Below are positions 52,624-62,096 of a stretch of DNA of 64,000 bases, piece by piece. The notes under the pieces are model-generated. The model did not search any database, was not told the DNA's origin, and worked only from the letters and a program-made list of their open reading frames with translations. Source of the stretch: an uncultured Lachnospiraceae bacterium (lineage in GTDB: Bacteria > Bacillota > Clostridia > Lachnospirales > Lachnospiraceae). How positions within the stretch are numbered: the first letter of the stretch is position 1; each line of letters opens with the position of its first letter. The position numbers and the translations under genes are program-made. The DNA is taken from NCBI GenBank assembly GCA_900317555.1, contig ONHF01000004.1:62001-126000 (forward strand). The letters are read 5' to 3'.

Positions 52624-53310
52624 TTACGCTGTAACGGTCAGGTTGACGCTGAAGTACTTGCGCTCGCCGTCCCCGCGCTGGATGAAGTAGGCGTTCTCGT
52701 TGAGTCCCGGTGCCATCGCGTCGACGGCGATCGGGACATAGACGAGGGCGTCGCCCAGCCCGTAGGGCGCCCACGCGTTCGGCAGGTAGCGCGTGCAGTT
52801 GATCTGGATCTCCTGCGAGGTGTCCGAGGTGATGTTTCCGATGTTGAAGCCGCACATGATGTACTTGTGCGGCTTGTATGAATAATAGGGTGCCACCGTG
52901 ATCTGCACCGCCTTCAGGGCGTCCGGATTGCAGGAAATGGAAATCGTCGTCGTGCTCTCATCGTACGACACCGTGCATGCGGCGGCATTCGCCTTGAGAA
53001 CTTCGTCCGTTGTGTCCTCCGTCCCGGTGAAGGCGATGTCCGTCCGTGACGTCCCGCCCATGAGTTCGTTGGCGATGAGGGCGAGCCGCAGGTCGTTGAC
53101 CTGCTCGATCACCTGCTCCAGCGTCGCTGACGTCGGCAGTGCCGGGGACAGCGTCGTCTGGTAGGTCTTCGGATACTCGAGGGCGGACCCGGAGGCGGAT
53201 CCGCCGGAATCCGGCAGCCCGGTCACCTCTGCCCCGTCCAGGATCTCCAGCGTCCCGCCGATGACGGTGCGGTCGCCGCCCGGCTCCGTATAGTTCTTTA
53301 CGTTGTACAT
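52624..53310 (-). CDS. Head fiber-like protein
   Basis: 228 aa. The N-terminus YNVKNYTEPGGDRTVIGGTL matches the short head-fiber domain found after capsid genes in many Firmicutes phages. A helix (TLEQVIEQVNDLRLALIAN) and a beta-rich C-terminal domain follow. It probably decorates the capsid. The C-terminal part has no family I recognise. Confidence 0.7.
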   Translation of the reverse strand: MYNVKNYTEPGGDRTVIGGTLEILDGAEVTGLPDSGGSASGSALEYPKTYQTTLSPALPTSATLEQVIEQVNDLRLALIANELMGGTSRTDIAFTGTEDTTDEVLKANAAACTVSYDESTTTISISCNPDALKAVQITVAPYYSYKPHKYIMCGFNIGNITSDTSQEIQINCTRYLPNAWAPYGLGDALVYVPIAVDAMAPGLNENAYFIQRGDGERKYFSVNLTVTA

Positions 53311-53388
53311 TTATTCCTCCCGAAGCGGGTCCCGGCCGCAGTTCTCAGCTGCCTGCCGGCATCCGCTTTCCGTGATGTCCGCGGTTCC

Positions 53389-54609
53389 TTAGGCCTTCAT
53401 GTCGAGGATGCGGATGCCGTCGGACAGGATCAGCTTGCCGTCGACGCGCTCGGTGCAGGTGAAGCCCACCTGGCCGTTGGTCGCGTACAGTTCGTTGAGG
53501 CGCTTGATCGTGCGGCCCGCGCGGTCGGCGATCCAGTAGCAGGAGAAGTCGCCAAAGGCAACGGCGCGCGCCCCTGCTGCCATGACAGGCACCTTCGGAG
53601 ACGTATACAGTTCGTAGCCGAGCAGGCGGTCGGGCTCGCCGGCCGTCATGGAGGGCTGCCACATGTACGCCCCGTTGCCGTCCTTCAGCTTGCGGATGGC
53701 GGCGACGGTCGCGTCGTTCATGAGGAACTTCGCCTTTGCCCGGTAGGGGGATTTCAGCGAATAGACGAGGCTGATCAGGTCGTCGCTGGTGATGGCGGTT
53801 GCGCTTCCCGCGACAACGCCCTGGGGCGCTCCGCCGGATGCGGCAGCGGCGAACAGTCCGGTCGGCCGGTCGATGGCGGTCTGTCCGGACTGGACGGCGC
53901 CGTTGATGAAGGCCTCCTCCTCGGCTTCTCCGAAGGCGCGGCCGAATTCGTCGGCGATGTAGCCTTCGATGTCGAAGAAGCTGTCGGAAAGCAGCTCGTC
54001 GGAGACCTTGATCAGGTCGGTCAGCTTGAACGCGTCGATGGACTTCTGCGCGAAGGTCGGCGTGCTTTCGGTGTACGCGCCGTTCTCGGCGGTCCATACG
54101 GCCTGGGTGTGCCCGTCGGCGACGGGGATCTTGCGCTCGTTGGCCGTGGTGATGATCTTGCAGCCGATGGACCGCATGACGTTGTTCTCGTCGAGTGCCT
54201 GAACGAGCGTGCGCTCGAACTCAGTCGGAACGAGATAGCCGCCGTTGCCGTCGGATCCCTCCTCGAGCAGGTCGCGGATGGCCGGGACGCCCGGATGGCG
54301 GATGTTGTCCCAGAAGGCCTTGCGATATTCGTCGGATGCGCGTCCGGTCCTGGCGCCGTCCTTCTGCGCGGCCGGTCTTCCGGTCAGCGGCGCGGACGTC
54401 GGCTGGGAGAGCATCGCGTCAATAGCCTCCTGCCTCTGCAGGCGCTCGATGTCGCGCGTCAGGTCCGTGACTTCCTTCTCCATGCGGTCATACGTGGCGG
54501 CGTCTTCCGCAGAGACGTTCCCGCCGTTCTCGGAATGCGCGTCGAGAAACTCCTTAGCCGCATTCCACGCCTTCGCCCGCTTTTCCATGAGCTCCATGAT
54601 GTTGTTCAT
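53389..54609 (-). CDS. Major capsid protein (HK97 fold)
   Basis: 406 aa from the ATG at 54609 behind GGAGGATACT. An N-terminal coiled coil (about residues 1-75, the scaffold-like delta domain) is followed by the HK97 core: EEGSDGNGGYLVPTEF, then NNVMRSIGCKIITT, and near the end VAFGDFSCYWIADRAG. The delta domain should be removed by the protease encoded just upstream. Confidence 0.95.
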   Translation of the reverse strand: MNNIMELMEKRAKAWNAAKEFLDAHSENGGNVSAEDAATYDRMEKEVTDLTRDIERLQRQEAIDAMLSQPTSAPLTGRPAAQKDGARTGRASDEYRKAFWDNIRHPGVPAIRDLLEEGSDGNGGYLVPTEFERTLVQALDENNVMRSIGCKIITTANERKIPVADGHTQAVWTAENGAYTESTPTFAQKSIDAFKLTDLIKVSDELLSDSFFDIEGYIADEFGRAFGEAEEEAFINGAVQSGQTAIDRPTGLFAAAASGGAPQGVVAGSATAITSDDLISLVYSLKSPYRAKAKFLMNDATVAAIRKLKDGNGAYMWQPSMTAGEPDRLLGYELYTSPKVPVMAAGARAVAFGDFSCYWIADRAGRTIKRLNELYATNGQVGFTCTERVDGKLILSDGIRILDMKA

Positions 54610-54622
54610 TTCAGTATCCTCC

Positions 54623-55369
54623 TCAGTGTGCGAGAAGAGACAGTCTCTTCTCAAGCTGTGCGACCGGAATGCCGGCCGGCTTCTCTTCTGTTTCCAGTGT
54701 CTTTGTCGTCTGCTTCGGAATCAGCCGCGACAGCAGTGAGTCCGTCACCGCCTTCCGGCTGAAGAGCATTTCTTCATTCGGATCAGCGTCCCCGTCCGCC
54801 TCCTCGCCCTCGCGGTACAGGATTCCGTCCGCGAAGCCCAGCTTTACGGCTTCCTTAGCGTTCATCCACGACTCCCCGTCCATCAGCTGAGAAATCTTGT
54901 GCCTCGACAGCGACGTCTTGATCTCATACGCGTTTACAATGGATTCCTTGACCTCGGCCAGCATGTCTATCGCCTTCTGCATCTCCTCGGCATCTCCGAT
55001 GGCAATGGTGGCCGGATTGTGGATCATCATCAGTGCGACCGGGCTCATGAGCACTTTCGTCCCCGCCATGGCGATGACTGACGCGGCCGATGCGGCCAGA
55101 GCATCGATCTTCACCGTGACATCCCAGCGGTAGTCCATGAGCATGTTGTAGATTTCCGCGGCCGCGAAGACATCGCCGCCCGGGCTGTTGATCCACAGGG
55201 TGATCGGTCCTTCACCCGCATCGAGTTCCGAGCGGAACTCCGCCGGCGTGACTTCGTCCCCGTACCAGGTCTCGTCCGAGATCTCGCCGTTGAGGAACAG
55301 CGTCCGGGGCGATCCGAATTCGTCGCCGCCTTCGTTCTTCACCCAGTTCCAGAACTTCCTTTTCATCAA
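54623..55369 (-). CDS. ClpP-like head maturation protease
   Basis: 248 aa. The ClpP-type sequence ITLWINSPGGDVFAAAEIYN, the nucleophile Ser in AASAASVIAMAG and the His in LMMIHNPATIA give the catalytic pair; the Asp follows in the helical part. It trims the capsid delta domain after assembly. It lies between portal and capsid genes, the standard place. Confidence 0.94.
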   Translation of the reverse strand: MMKRKFWNWVKNEGGDEFGSPRTLFLNGEISDETWYGDEVTPAEFRSELDAGEGPITLWINSPGGDVFAAAEIYNMLMDYRWDVTVKIDALAASAASVIAMAGTKVLMSPVALMMIHNPATIAIGDAEEMQKAIDMLAEVKESIVNAYEIKTSLSRHKISQLMDGESWMNAKEAVKLGFADGILYREGEEADGDADPNEEMLFSRKAVTDSLLSRLIPKQTTKTLETEEKPAGIPVAQLEKRLSLLAH

Positions 55370-55482
55370 TGCCCTCCTGTATCCAATGTGATCCGGCTGT
55401 GAGGCTCAGATCTGAACTAGCCCACCCCGGAACTGTTTCCCAAAGCCTCTCCGGAAATGCCGTCTGATCCGCCTTTGTATCA

Positions 55483-55752
55483 TCAGCTGCGCCGCCATCC
55501 GGCATCCCTCTCTTCCTTCTCCAGGCGCTTCCGCCGGATCCGTTCCGCCTTCGCGCGCTGCCTCTGTCTTTTGCGCTCCGCCTTTTCGCGTTCCTTCTGC
55601 CGGACGCGTTCGCTGTACTCGCGCAGGTATTTCTCCTGTTCGACATCATCCTCGCCGTCCACCGGTTCATTCGAAATGAGTGCGATGACCAGCAGGATGA
55701 CCGCAGTCAGCGGAATCGCAGCGATCAGCCGCGCGACGTTCACTGCACTCAT
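55483..55752 (-). CDS. Small membrane-anchored charged phage protein, 89 aa
   Basis: One N-terminal hydrophobic segment (LIAAIPLTAVILLVIALI) is followed by a long Glu/Arg/Lys helix (residues about 40-85). Family unknown. The ATG overlaps the portal stop by 4 nt. Location between portal and protease is unusual for a membrane protein; role unknown. Confidence 0.75.
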   Translation of the reverse strand: MSAVNVARLIAAIPLTAVILLVIALISNEPVDGEDDVEQEKYLREYSERVRQKEREKAERKRQRQRAKAERIRRKRLEKEERDAGWRRS

Positions 55753-57215
55753 TCGGCTTCCTCCCTTTTCCTGGCACCTTCAGATTCGGTCGATCCGTTC
55801 CCAGATTTGTTTCCCGGCCGGGTTCCTTCCTCTTCAGGCTTGCTGTCCGATTTTCCGGAGAAATCTTTTCCGCTTTCGTTCCTCTGACGGCCGCTCCTGG
55901 ACGTTTCACTCCCCCGGCCGCGTGCAGATTTATCTGCGGCACTATCGGCCTCGACGTCTTCCTCTTCGGATTCACGCCCGGTACCTGCGAAGATTCCTGC
56001 GTCGGCCAGCTTCGTCATGTTCCCGTTGATGAGGTAGAGGTTTCCGCCTTCTTCGTCCGGGATCAGGTTCATGTTCTCGAGCACGCGGATGTCGTTGGCG
56101 GACATCCACCCGTTCTGCCGGCCGATGGCATAGCCCTGCATGCGCGACTCGTAGTCGCCCCGCAGCAGCCCGTCGACATTGAATTTGAAGAAATAATCCT
56201 TCTTCTCCTCCTCCGTGAGCAGCGACCGCTCGAGCGACTGCTCCCAGCGGCACACCCACGGATCGAGCGTGTACTTGACGAACTCCAGCGACTGCTGCTC
56301 GATGTTGTCGAACGACGACTTCTCGAGGTCCCCGATCATGTGCGGCGGGATTCGGAAGATCCGCGCGATTTCGTCGATCTGGAACTTCCGCGTCTCGAGA
56401 AACTGGGCCTCTTCAGGGCTTATACTGATAGGGGTGTACTTCATTCCTTCCTCAAGCACGGCCACCTTGTTCGAGTTGGATGATCCGCCGAACGCCCGCT
56501 GCCACGATTCGCGCACCTTCTCCGGGTCCTTGACGACGCCCGGATGCTCGAGGATCCCGCCCGGAGTGGCCCCGTTGGCGAAGAACTTCGCCCCGTACTC
56601 CTCGCACGCGATTGCCATCCCGATGGAGTTCTTCGCCATCGCGATCGGCGAGTAGCCGACGAGTCCGTCGAATCCCAGTCCCGGAATATGCAGGACGTCC
56701 TTCGGATCGAGCCGTACGATCGACCCCTTCATGGTCCGCGCCTCGTCCGTCGACGTCTGGTATTCGTAGTAGAGCGAGCCGTTCGCATCGCGGTCAACGC
56801 GCATGCGGTTCGGCATCAGCGGGTACAGCGCAACGACCTCTCCCTTGCCATTCCTTATGATCTGTGAATAACAGTTCCCGTACAGCAGCAGGTGCGTCAT
56901 CATCGTTTCGCGGTAGATGAACGACGTCATCTCCGGATTCGGCTCGCTGTGCAGCAGGAAGTACAGCGGATGATCCGTCGCCTTCTCTCTGTTCCCGTCC
57001 GGAGCAGTCCGGTACAGGTGCAGCGGCAGCGATGCGACCGCCTCCGACAGGATCCGGACGCAGCAGTACACTGCAGTGACCTGCATGGACGTTCGTTCAT
57101 TGACGGCCTTCCCGGAGGCAGTGCCTCCGAAGTACACCTGGTACGCGCTCCCCGCGGTGCTGTCCTTGACCGCGGGCTTGTCCCTGCTCCGGAACATTTT
57201 TGAAAAGATGCTCAT
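55749..57215 (-). CDS. Portal protein (HK97 type)
   Basis: 488 aa. VYCCVRILSEAVASLPLHLYR, then the GNCYSQIIRNGKGEVVALYPL block and QQSLEFVKYTLDPWVCRWEQSL, are characteristic. It forms the dodecameric DNA gate of the head. The last about 80 residues are a Ser/Glu/Gly/Arg-rich disordered tail, longer than usual. The gene follows a hairpin directly after the terminase end. Confidence 0.95.
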   Translation of the reverse strand: MSIFSKMFRSRDKPAVKDSTAGSAYQVYFGGTASGKAVNERTSMQVTAVYCCVRILSEAVASLPLHLYRTAPDGNREKATDHPLYFLLHSEPNPEMTSFIYRETMMTHLLLYGNCYSQIIRNGKGEVVALYPLMPNRMRVDRDANGSLYYEYQTSTDEARTMKGSIVRLDPKDVLHIPGLGFDGLVGYSPIAMAKNSIGMAIACEEYGAKFFANGATPGGILEHPGVVKDPEKVRESWQRAFGGSSNSNKVAVLEEGMKYTPISISPEEAQFLETRKFQIDEIARIFRIPPHMIGDLEKSSFDNIEQQSLEFVKYTLDPWVCRWEQSLERSLLTEEEKKDYFFKFNVDGLLRGDYESRMQGYAIGRQNGWMSANDIRVLENMNLIPDEEGGNLYLINGNMTKLADAGIFAGTGRESEEEDVEADSAADKSARGRGSETSRSGRQRNESGKDFSGKSDSKPEEEGTRPGNKSGNGSTESEGARKREEAE

Positions 57216-57227
57216 TCCCTTCCTCCG

Positions 57228-57258
57228 AAAGAAAAGGGCATCCGCTGTTGCAGATGCC
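57228..57258 (-). terminator. Hairpin with T-rich tail between terminase and portal genes
   Basis: On the minus strand GGCATCTGC pairs with GCGGATGCC (one G-T pair) around AACA, then CTTTTCTTT. It starts directly after the terminase stop codon. The tract is imperfect, so it may only attenuate. Confidence 0.5.
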
Positions 57259-58881
57259 TCAGATGAACAGTATTCCGCGCCGGTCGTAGACGCTTTCCGC
57301 TGTCTCCCCGCCGTGCCGGATTGCCCGGTCGAGCGCCATGATCATGGCGACCGCGCCGTCGATCTTCTCGGTTGACTTTGCCTTGTCAGCCTTGATGTTG
57401 CCCGCCGGATCGGTCCGGATGTAGACGTTGCCCATCATCCAGGAGAGAACCGGGTTCCCGCCATGTGCGATGCGTTTCTCGAGGACCAGCTTCATGAGTT
57501 CCTTTGTCGGGCTGCTCATGTCCTTGAAGCCCTGGCCGAAGGGGACAACCGTAAAGCCCATTTCATCGAGATCCTGCGTCATCTGGACCGCGCCCCACCG
57601 GTCGAAGGCGATTTCGCGGATGTTGAACCGCTCGCCCAGCTTCCGGATGAATTCTTAGATGAATCCGTAGTGGATGACGCTCCCCTCCGTCGTCAGCAGC
57701 TTTCCCTGCCGCGCCCATATGTCGTACGGAACGTGGTCCCGACGAACGCGCTGTTCCATCGACTCCTCGGGGATCCAGAAATACGGCAGAATAATATATT
57801 TCCCGTCCTCTCCCTCCGGCGGAAAGACGAGGACAAACGCCGTGATGTCCGTCGTCGACGACAGGTCGAGTCCGCCGTAGCAGACGCGCCCTTCCAGTTC
57901 CTCCTCGCTGACCGGGAAGGAACACGCCTTCCACGCCTCGGACGGCATCCAGCGGACCGTTGCATTCGTCCACTGATTCAGCCGCAGCTGCCGGAAGGCC
58001 TGCTCGTCGCCTGGGGACAGGCGGGCGGATTCGTATGCCTCCCGCACCTTTTCCATGCTGACGGTGATGCCGAGCGACGGATTTGCCTTCTTCCACACCT
58101 CCGGATCGCCCCAGTCGTCGTCCATGTCGGCACCATAGATGACCGGGTAGAATGTCCGGTCGCTCTTGCGGCCCTCGATGATGTCGAGCGCCTTCTGGTG
58201 GACTTCGTAGCAGATGCTGTGGGTGTCCGTGCCGGCCGTCGTCAGGAAAAGATAGACCGGCTGGGTGCGGCTGTCGCCGCTTCCCTTGGTGAGGACGTCA
58301 TAGAGGCGCCGGTCCGGCTGAGTGTGCAGTTCGTCGAAGATGACGCCGCTGACATTGAAGCCGTGCTTCGAGTACGCGTCGGCCGACAGAACCTGGTAGA
58401 ACGAATTCGTCGGCAGGTAGATGAGGCGCTTCTGCGACTGAAGAATCTTGACGCGCTTCGCAAGGGACGGGCACATCCGCACCATGTCAGCGGCAACGTC
58501 GAAGACGATCGACGCCTGCTGCCTGTCGGCGGCGGCTCCGTAGACCTCCGCCCGCTGCTCGCCGTCGGCGCAGGTGAGATACAGGGCGACAGCGGCGGCG
58601 AGTTCCGACTTGCCCTGCTTCTTGGGGATCTCGACGTACGCCGTCGTGAACTGGCGGTAGCCGGATGGCTTCAGGATTCCGAAGATGTCCCGAATGATTC
58701 TCTCCTGCCAGTCGATCAGCGTAAACGGGGTTCCCGCGAAGATGCCCTTGGTGTGAGACAGGCACTGAATGAACTCAACGGCATAGTCTGCCGCTGCGGC
58801 GTCGTAGTGCGAATCCGGCGCCATGAAGCGCGTCGGCCTGTAGTTCTTCAGTTTTCGCATCTCCCCGACGCCTTCACTCAT
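57259..58881 (-). pseudogene. Large terminase, interrupted by an in-frame TAA
   Basis: The frame reads 408 codons from the ATG at 58881 (overlapping the methyltransferase stop), then TAA at 57655-57657, then 131 further in-frame codons to the TGA at 57259. The ATPase part is intact: YVEIPKKQGKSELA (Walker A) and VIFDELHTQPD (Walker B). The part after the stop, EFIRKLGERFNIREIAFDRWGA to KIDGAVAMIMALDRA, holds the C-terminal half of the nuclease domain. A single G-to-T or A-to-T change in a GAA or AAA codon explains it. Without readthrough the phage cannot cut or finish packaging DNA. Confidence 0.9.
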
Positions 58882-60203
58882 GTATCCTGTCCCCGCTGTC
58901 CTTCCCCAGAATAATAATTTTCCCTTCTCATCCTGCCGTCTTCATTCCAGACGATTCCCGCCAGAACGAAAGCTGCGCACGGAAGCGCGACTCCGTTGCC
59001 CCACATCTTATACGCGGCGGCATCGGTGTACGGCTGCCACAGCCATTTGGCGATATGTTCTTCTGACCTCTTCCGCTTCCCGTAGGTGTCCGACCAGGCA
59101 TCCCAGACGGTTTTCCACCGGCGGATGTCCTGATCCGTCGGATTTTCAGTCGCGAGGTCATCCGTCCACCAGTCGGGAAATCCCTGCAGGCGGGCGCATT
59201 CGGTCGGTGTAAGCCGCCGGACGGCATATTCGCCTCTATTGATCAGCGGCGGCTCCTTCCAGTCGCTTGCGTAAAGCGTATCTGCAACATCCCTGTTTGC
59301 CAGCGTGAAATGCGATGCCTTGCTTGATTCGTAGACGCTTGCATCCGGAACGCTGTACAAGACAACTCCCGACTGCCCGGCCGCTCCTGCAGCGGAAAGC
59401 GTCGGTGCCGTCTCGTCCTGCCAGCCGATTGTCCGGCCGCCGCGCATGCTGTTCTCCATCCGAAATCCTCCGGAAAAGATGGTCAGGCGGTCAGAGCCTG
59501 TCTCTCGAGCGCCGTTCTGAGCGCTTCGGGCAGTTCTCTGCCACGCGCTGAAGCCCGCCGCAGAATACCCTGACACGCCTTCGGACTCAAATAGTATTTT
59601 TCCGGCACTGCATCCTCCAAGATCTCCGACAAGATAGATGCGTCTGCGGCGCTGGGGTACTCCCCAGCCACAGGCGTCGAGGACCCGCCAGGCAGCTGAG
59701 GAACCATTTCCCAGGATGCATCCGGCCCCCGGCCATGCCTGCGGTCGAGGAAGATGATCTTCTTCTCCCGCGAGAGAGCAGATTTCCTCGAGAACTGCTC
59801 TGAAATCCTCACCTCTGCGGCTTGAAAAGGCGCCCGGGACATTTTCCCAGACGATGTATCTCGGATAGTGTCCATCGGTTGCCTCCCTCATCTCCCGGAT
59901 TACCCGGACCGCCTCAAAGAAAAGGCCGGAGCGCTGGCCTGCAAGGCCTTCATGCGTACCGGCTACGGACATGTCCTGGCAGGGCGATCCGAATGTGATG
60001 ATATCGACGGGTTCGATCTCTCCGCCGTTGATTTTCCGAATATCCCCCAGATGCTTCATCTGAGGGATTCTTTTTGTCGTTACAAGCATTGGAAAAGGCT
60101 CAATCTCTGATGCCCATACCGGCCGGATGCCATTCAGCATTCCTGCCAGCGGAAACCCGCCGCTCCCGTCAAACAGACTGCCCAGCTTCAGCTGTCTCTC
60201 CAT
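58878..60203 (-). CDS. DNA (cytosine-5-)-methyltransferase
   Basis: 441 aa. Motif I LGSLFDGSGGFPLAG, motif IV GSPCQDMS with the catalytic Cys, motif VI VWENVPGA, motif VIII RRRRIYLVG, motif IX TPTECARLQGFPDWW and motif X MWGNGVALPCAAF are all present, so it should be active. No restriction enzyme partner is beside it; an orphan phage methyltransferase usually protects DNA from host restriction. It is unusual in lying between the small and large terminase genes, overlapping both. Confidence 0.95.
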   Translation of the reverse strand: MERQLKLGSLFDGSGGFPLAGMLNGIRPVWASEIEPFPMLVTTKRIPQMKHLGDIRKINGGEIEPVDIITFGSPCQDMSVAGTHEGLAGQRSGLFFEAVRVIREMREATDGHYPRYIVWENVPGAFSSRRGEDFRAVLEEICSLAGEEDHLPRPQAWPGAGCILGNGSSAAWRVLDACGWGVPQRRRRIYLVGDLGGCSAGKILFESEGVSGYSAAGFSAWQRTARSAQNGARETGSDRLTIFSGGFRMENSMRGGRTIGWQDETAPTLSAAGAAGQSGVVLYSVPDASVYESSKASHFTLANRDVADTLYASDWKEPPLINRGEYAVRRLTPTECARLQGFPDWWTDDLATENPTDQDIRRWKTVWDAWSDTYGKRKRSEEHIAKWLWQPYTDAAAYKMWGNGVALPCAAFVLAGIVWNEDGRMRRENYYSGEGQRGQDT

Positions 60204-60745
60204 CAGTTCATGCCCTTCCTTGCCTTCAGCAGCCGTTCCATTGCGTCATCCTGCGGATTCGGTCCGTCATATCCGGCCGAGCAGTTTTCCTTCACGACCT
60301 GAAAGATTTGAAACCAGATCTGATTCACTGTCTTCATGTACTGCTGCGACATGGAAACATACGGAGAGGCGATTGCCGCCCCGGTGGTCGGATGCTTGGC
60401 TAGAAGCCCATACTCCGAAATACACTCTTCACACTGGATCCACCGCGACACGCTCATGGCATATTGCTCAATCAGCTGTCTGCTGATCAGCTGTGCACAG
60501 CCGCGGTCGCTCAGCCACTTCCATGTTTCCTTGTAGACTTCCTCCGCGCACAGGCTCTTTCCATCCTGCTGTTTCTGTTTCAGGAAGTCCCTGACCGGAG
60601 GCATGTCGTTCCCCGTCAGGTCGCCCTGCGTCGGTAGATCGATGACAGTTGCCTGCTGTCCTTCCGCTATTCTGTCGGCCAGTGCCTTTCTTTTCCGTCC
60701 GGCACCGGCCCGCGCTCCTCCGCGCCGTGTGCCGTCCTTCGCCAT
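60203..60745 (-). CDS. Small terminase subunit (P27 family)
   Basis: 180 aa from the ATG at 60745; the open frame further upstream is not conserved-looking. The basic N-terminus RRGGARAGAGRKRKALADRI and the helical core WKWLSDRGCAQLISRQLIEQY, with SMSQQYMKTVNQIWFQIFQ near the end, match P27 terminases. It recognises the packaging site. The stop overlaps the methyltransferase start by 1 nt (TGATG). Confidence 0.88.
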   Translation of the reverse strand: MAKDGTRRGGARAGAGRKRKALADRIAEGQQATVIDLPTQGDLTGNDMPPVRDFLKQKQQDGKSLCAEEVYKETWKWLSDRGCAQLISRQLIEQYAMSVSRWIQCEECISEYGLLAKHPTTGAAIASPYVSMSQQYMKTVNQIWFQIFQVVKENCSAGYDGPNPQDDAMERLLKARKGMN

Positions 60746-60903
60746 ATTCCCGCCTCCAGGGCCATATACCCCAAATGAAATCGATTTTTCGTGTAAATGA
60801 CTGCACGCCGGTCTTGGAGCGGACACCTCACAGAGATTTCCCACGCCCCTCCCCGTTTGTTCACGCGCGTGTTCATTCGCACGAGGAAAAATGCATCCTC
60901 GAA

Positions 60904-61275
60904 TCAGTAACGATATTCGGGGTGACTGTCGTATCTGCCCGTCTTCTCGTCGTGGCATTTCTTGCAGAGTGCCTGCCAGTTCGACTCGTCCCAGAACAGC
61001 TTCGGATCCCCACGATGCGGAACCTTGTGATCGACCACGGTCGCCTTCACATACCGGCCGTGCTTCAGGCAGTTCTGACAGAGCGGATGAACGGCCAGGA
61101 ATCTCTTCCTTGCCTTCTGCCACTTCGCGTCATATCCGCGCTGTGCTGCCGTCTGCCTGTCATCGTTCGCATGCAATGCCGCATGTTCATCGCAGTATTT
61201 CTTTCCATGAGGTACGAGCCTCGGGCATCCCGGCTCAGCGCAGGGATGTTTCGGAAATCCAGGCAATGATGTCAC
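60904..61275 (-). CDS. HNH endonuclease
   Basis: 123 aa. Zinc pairs CxxC (LCQNCLKHG and CKKCHDEK) frame the HNH core VDHKVPHRGDPKLFWDESNWQ. Phage HNH proteins next to terminase genes often assist packaging-related DNA cleavage. An N-terminal second cysteine cluster (CAEPGCPRL, then YCDEH) is also present. It begins just after a strong terminator, so a late promoter probably lies in the spacer at 61,276-61,290 or further upstream with antitermination. Confidence 0.92.
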   Translation of the reverse strand: MTSLPGFPKHPCAEPGCPRLVPHGKKYCDEHAALHANDDRQTAAQRGYDAKWQKARKRFLAVHPLCQNCLKHGRYVKATVVDHKVPHRGDPKLFWDESNWQALCKKCHDEKTGRYDSHPEYRY

Positions 61276-61289
61276 CGTCCTGTTCCACG

Positions 61290-61320
61290 AAAAAAGCCCG
61301 GGGAACTGTCCCTGGGCTTT
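61290..61320 (-). terminator. Rho-independent terminator between early/regulatory and late genes
   Basis: On the minus strand AAAGCCCAGGGA pairs with TCCCCGGGCTTT (one wobble pair), then TTTTT. It ends transcription of the ArpU-like gene. Confidence 0.85.
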
Positions 61321-61401
61321 CTGCTTTATCCTGATTCTCTACTGTAATAATATCAGATTCCCTGAATGAAGTAAGGTGAACCGGACTGCACATTACTGCA
61401 C

Positions 61402-61869
61402 TCAGCTGTACTCTTTTCTTCCGACTGCAAGAACTTCCTCCTCGATATCCGGATGTTCCTCGAGAATTTCATCAAGGGCAGCAAGTGCCCGTCCGTGAAG
61501 CCGGTAGATCCAGCGAAGGCTGTAATGCATCTCGCCGGCGATGTCCTCCCACGACATATAGTGAATGTAGCGGAGTTCAAGAACGGACTGGCAGTCCGCG
61601 TCGGAAAGCATCCGGATGGTGGAGATCATCCGGTTTCTGACCTCGATCAGTTGCCTGACCTCCGCCCGGATCTTCTCTTCCATTTCCGAAATCTCGGAGA
61701 TGCATTTCTCGAAGGGTGCCTCGATCGGATGATTCGGATTGTAGCTTCTCTCAAAACCAGAGCCGGAAACGCTGGTAGAGAGTTCATGCAGATTATCAAT
61801 CTGCTTCAGATCCAGACGGATCCGGACGTCAAGCTGTCTGCCACTCAGAAGATATTCCTTTGCCGTCAT
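61402..61869 (-). CDS. ArpU/DUF1492-type sigma-like late regulator
   Basis: 155 aa from the ATG at 61869. The C-terminal LELRYIHYMSWEDIAGEMHYSLRWIYRLHGRALAAL is a sigma-70 region-4-like helix-turn-helix. Such proteins sit at the end of the phage early region and switch on late genes. It is the last gene before the terminator and the packaging genes, which fits. Confidence 0.88.
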   Translation of the reverse strand: MTAKEYLLSGRQLDVRIRLDLKQIDNLHELSTSVSGSGFERSYNPNHPIEAPFEKCISEISEMEEKIRAEVRQLIEVRNRMISTIRMLSDADCQSVLELRYIHYMSWEDIAGEMHYSLRWIYRLHGRALAALDEILEEHPDIEEEVLAVGRKEYS

Positions 61870-62096
61870 TCGCACTCCTCCTTCAGTCTGTTCAGAAGAT
61901 ATTCTCCATCGACCTTCGTCAGCACCCCGAACCAGGGAGATCTGAAGAACCGTTTGTTCTCCCTGATTACGCCTGCTGCCTCTGCATTTTTCGGGTTCTT
62001 CTTCAGCTTCTTTCTTGCCACGCGGTAATCTCTGCAGGCCTGAAGAATAATGGCGTTCGCCAGGCCTTCGTATCCGTTCAGGTCTTCCTGCTTCAA
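61866..62096 (-). CDS. Small phage protein, 76 aa, unknown
   Basis: I start at a TTG at 62096, which overlaps the helicase stop as TTGA and follows GGAGG. The product is basic and helical (ACRDYRVARKKLKKNPKNAEA). The region NKRFFRSPWFGVLTKVDGEYLL is common in short proteins of phage early regions next to ArpU genes. Function unknown. Confidence 0.65.
   Translation of the reverse strand: MKQEDLNGYEGLANAIILQACRDYRVARKKLKKNPKNAEAAGVIRENKRFFRSPWFGVLTKVDGEYLLNRLKEECE

Noticed and set aside
57655-57657. Stop-codon recoding as the explanation of the terminase TAA
   Set aside because: All other genes in the window use TAA, TAG and TGA as ordinary stops, and no recoding element is evident near the codon. 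A point mutation is simpler.
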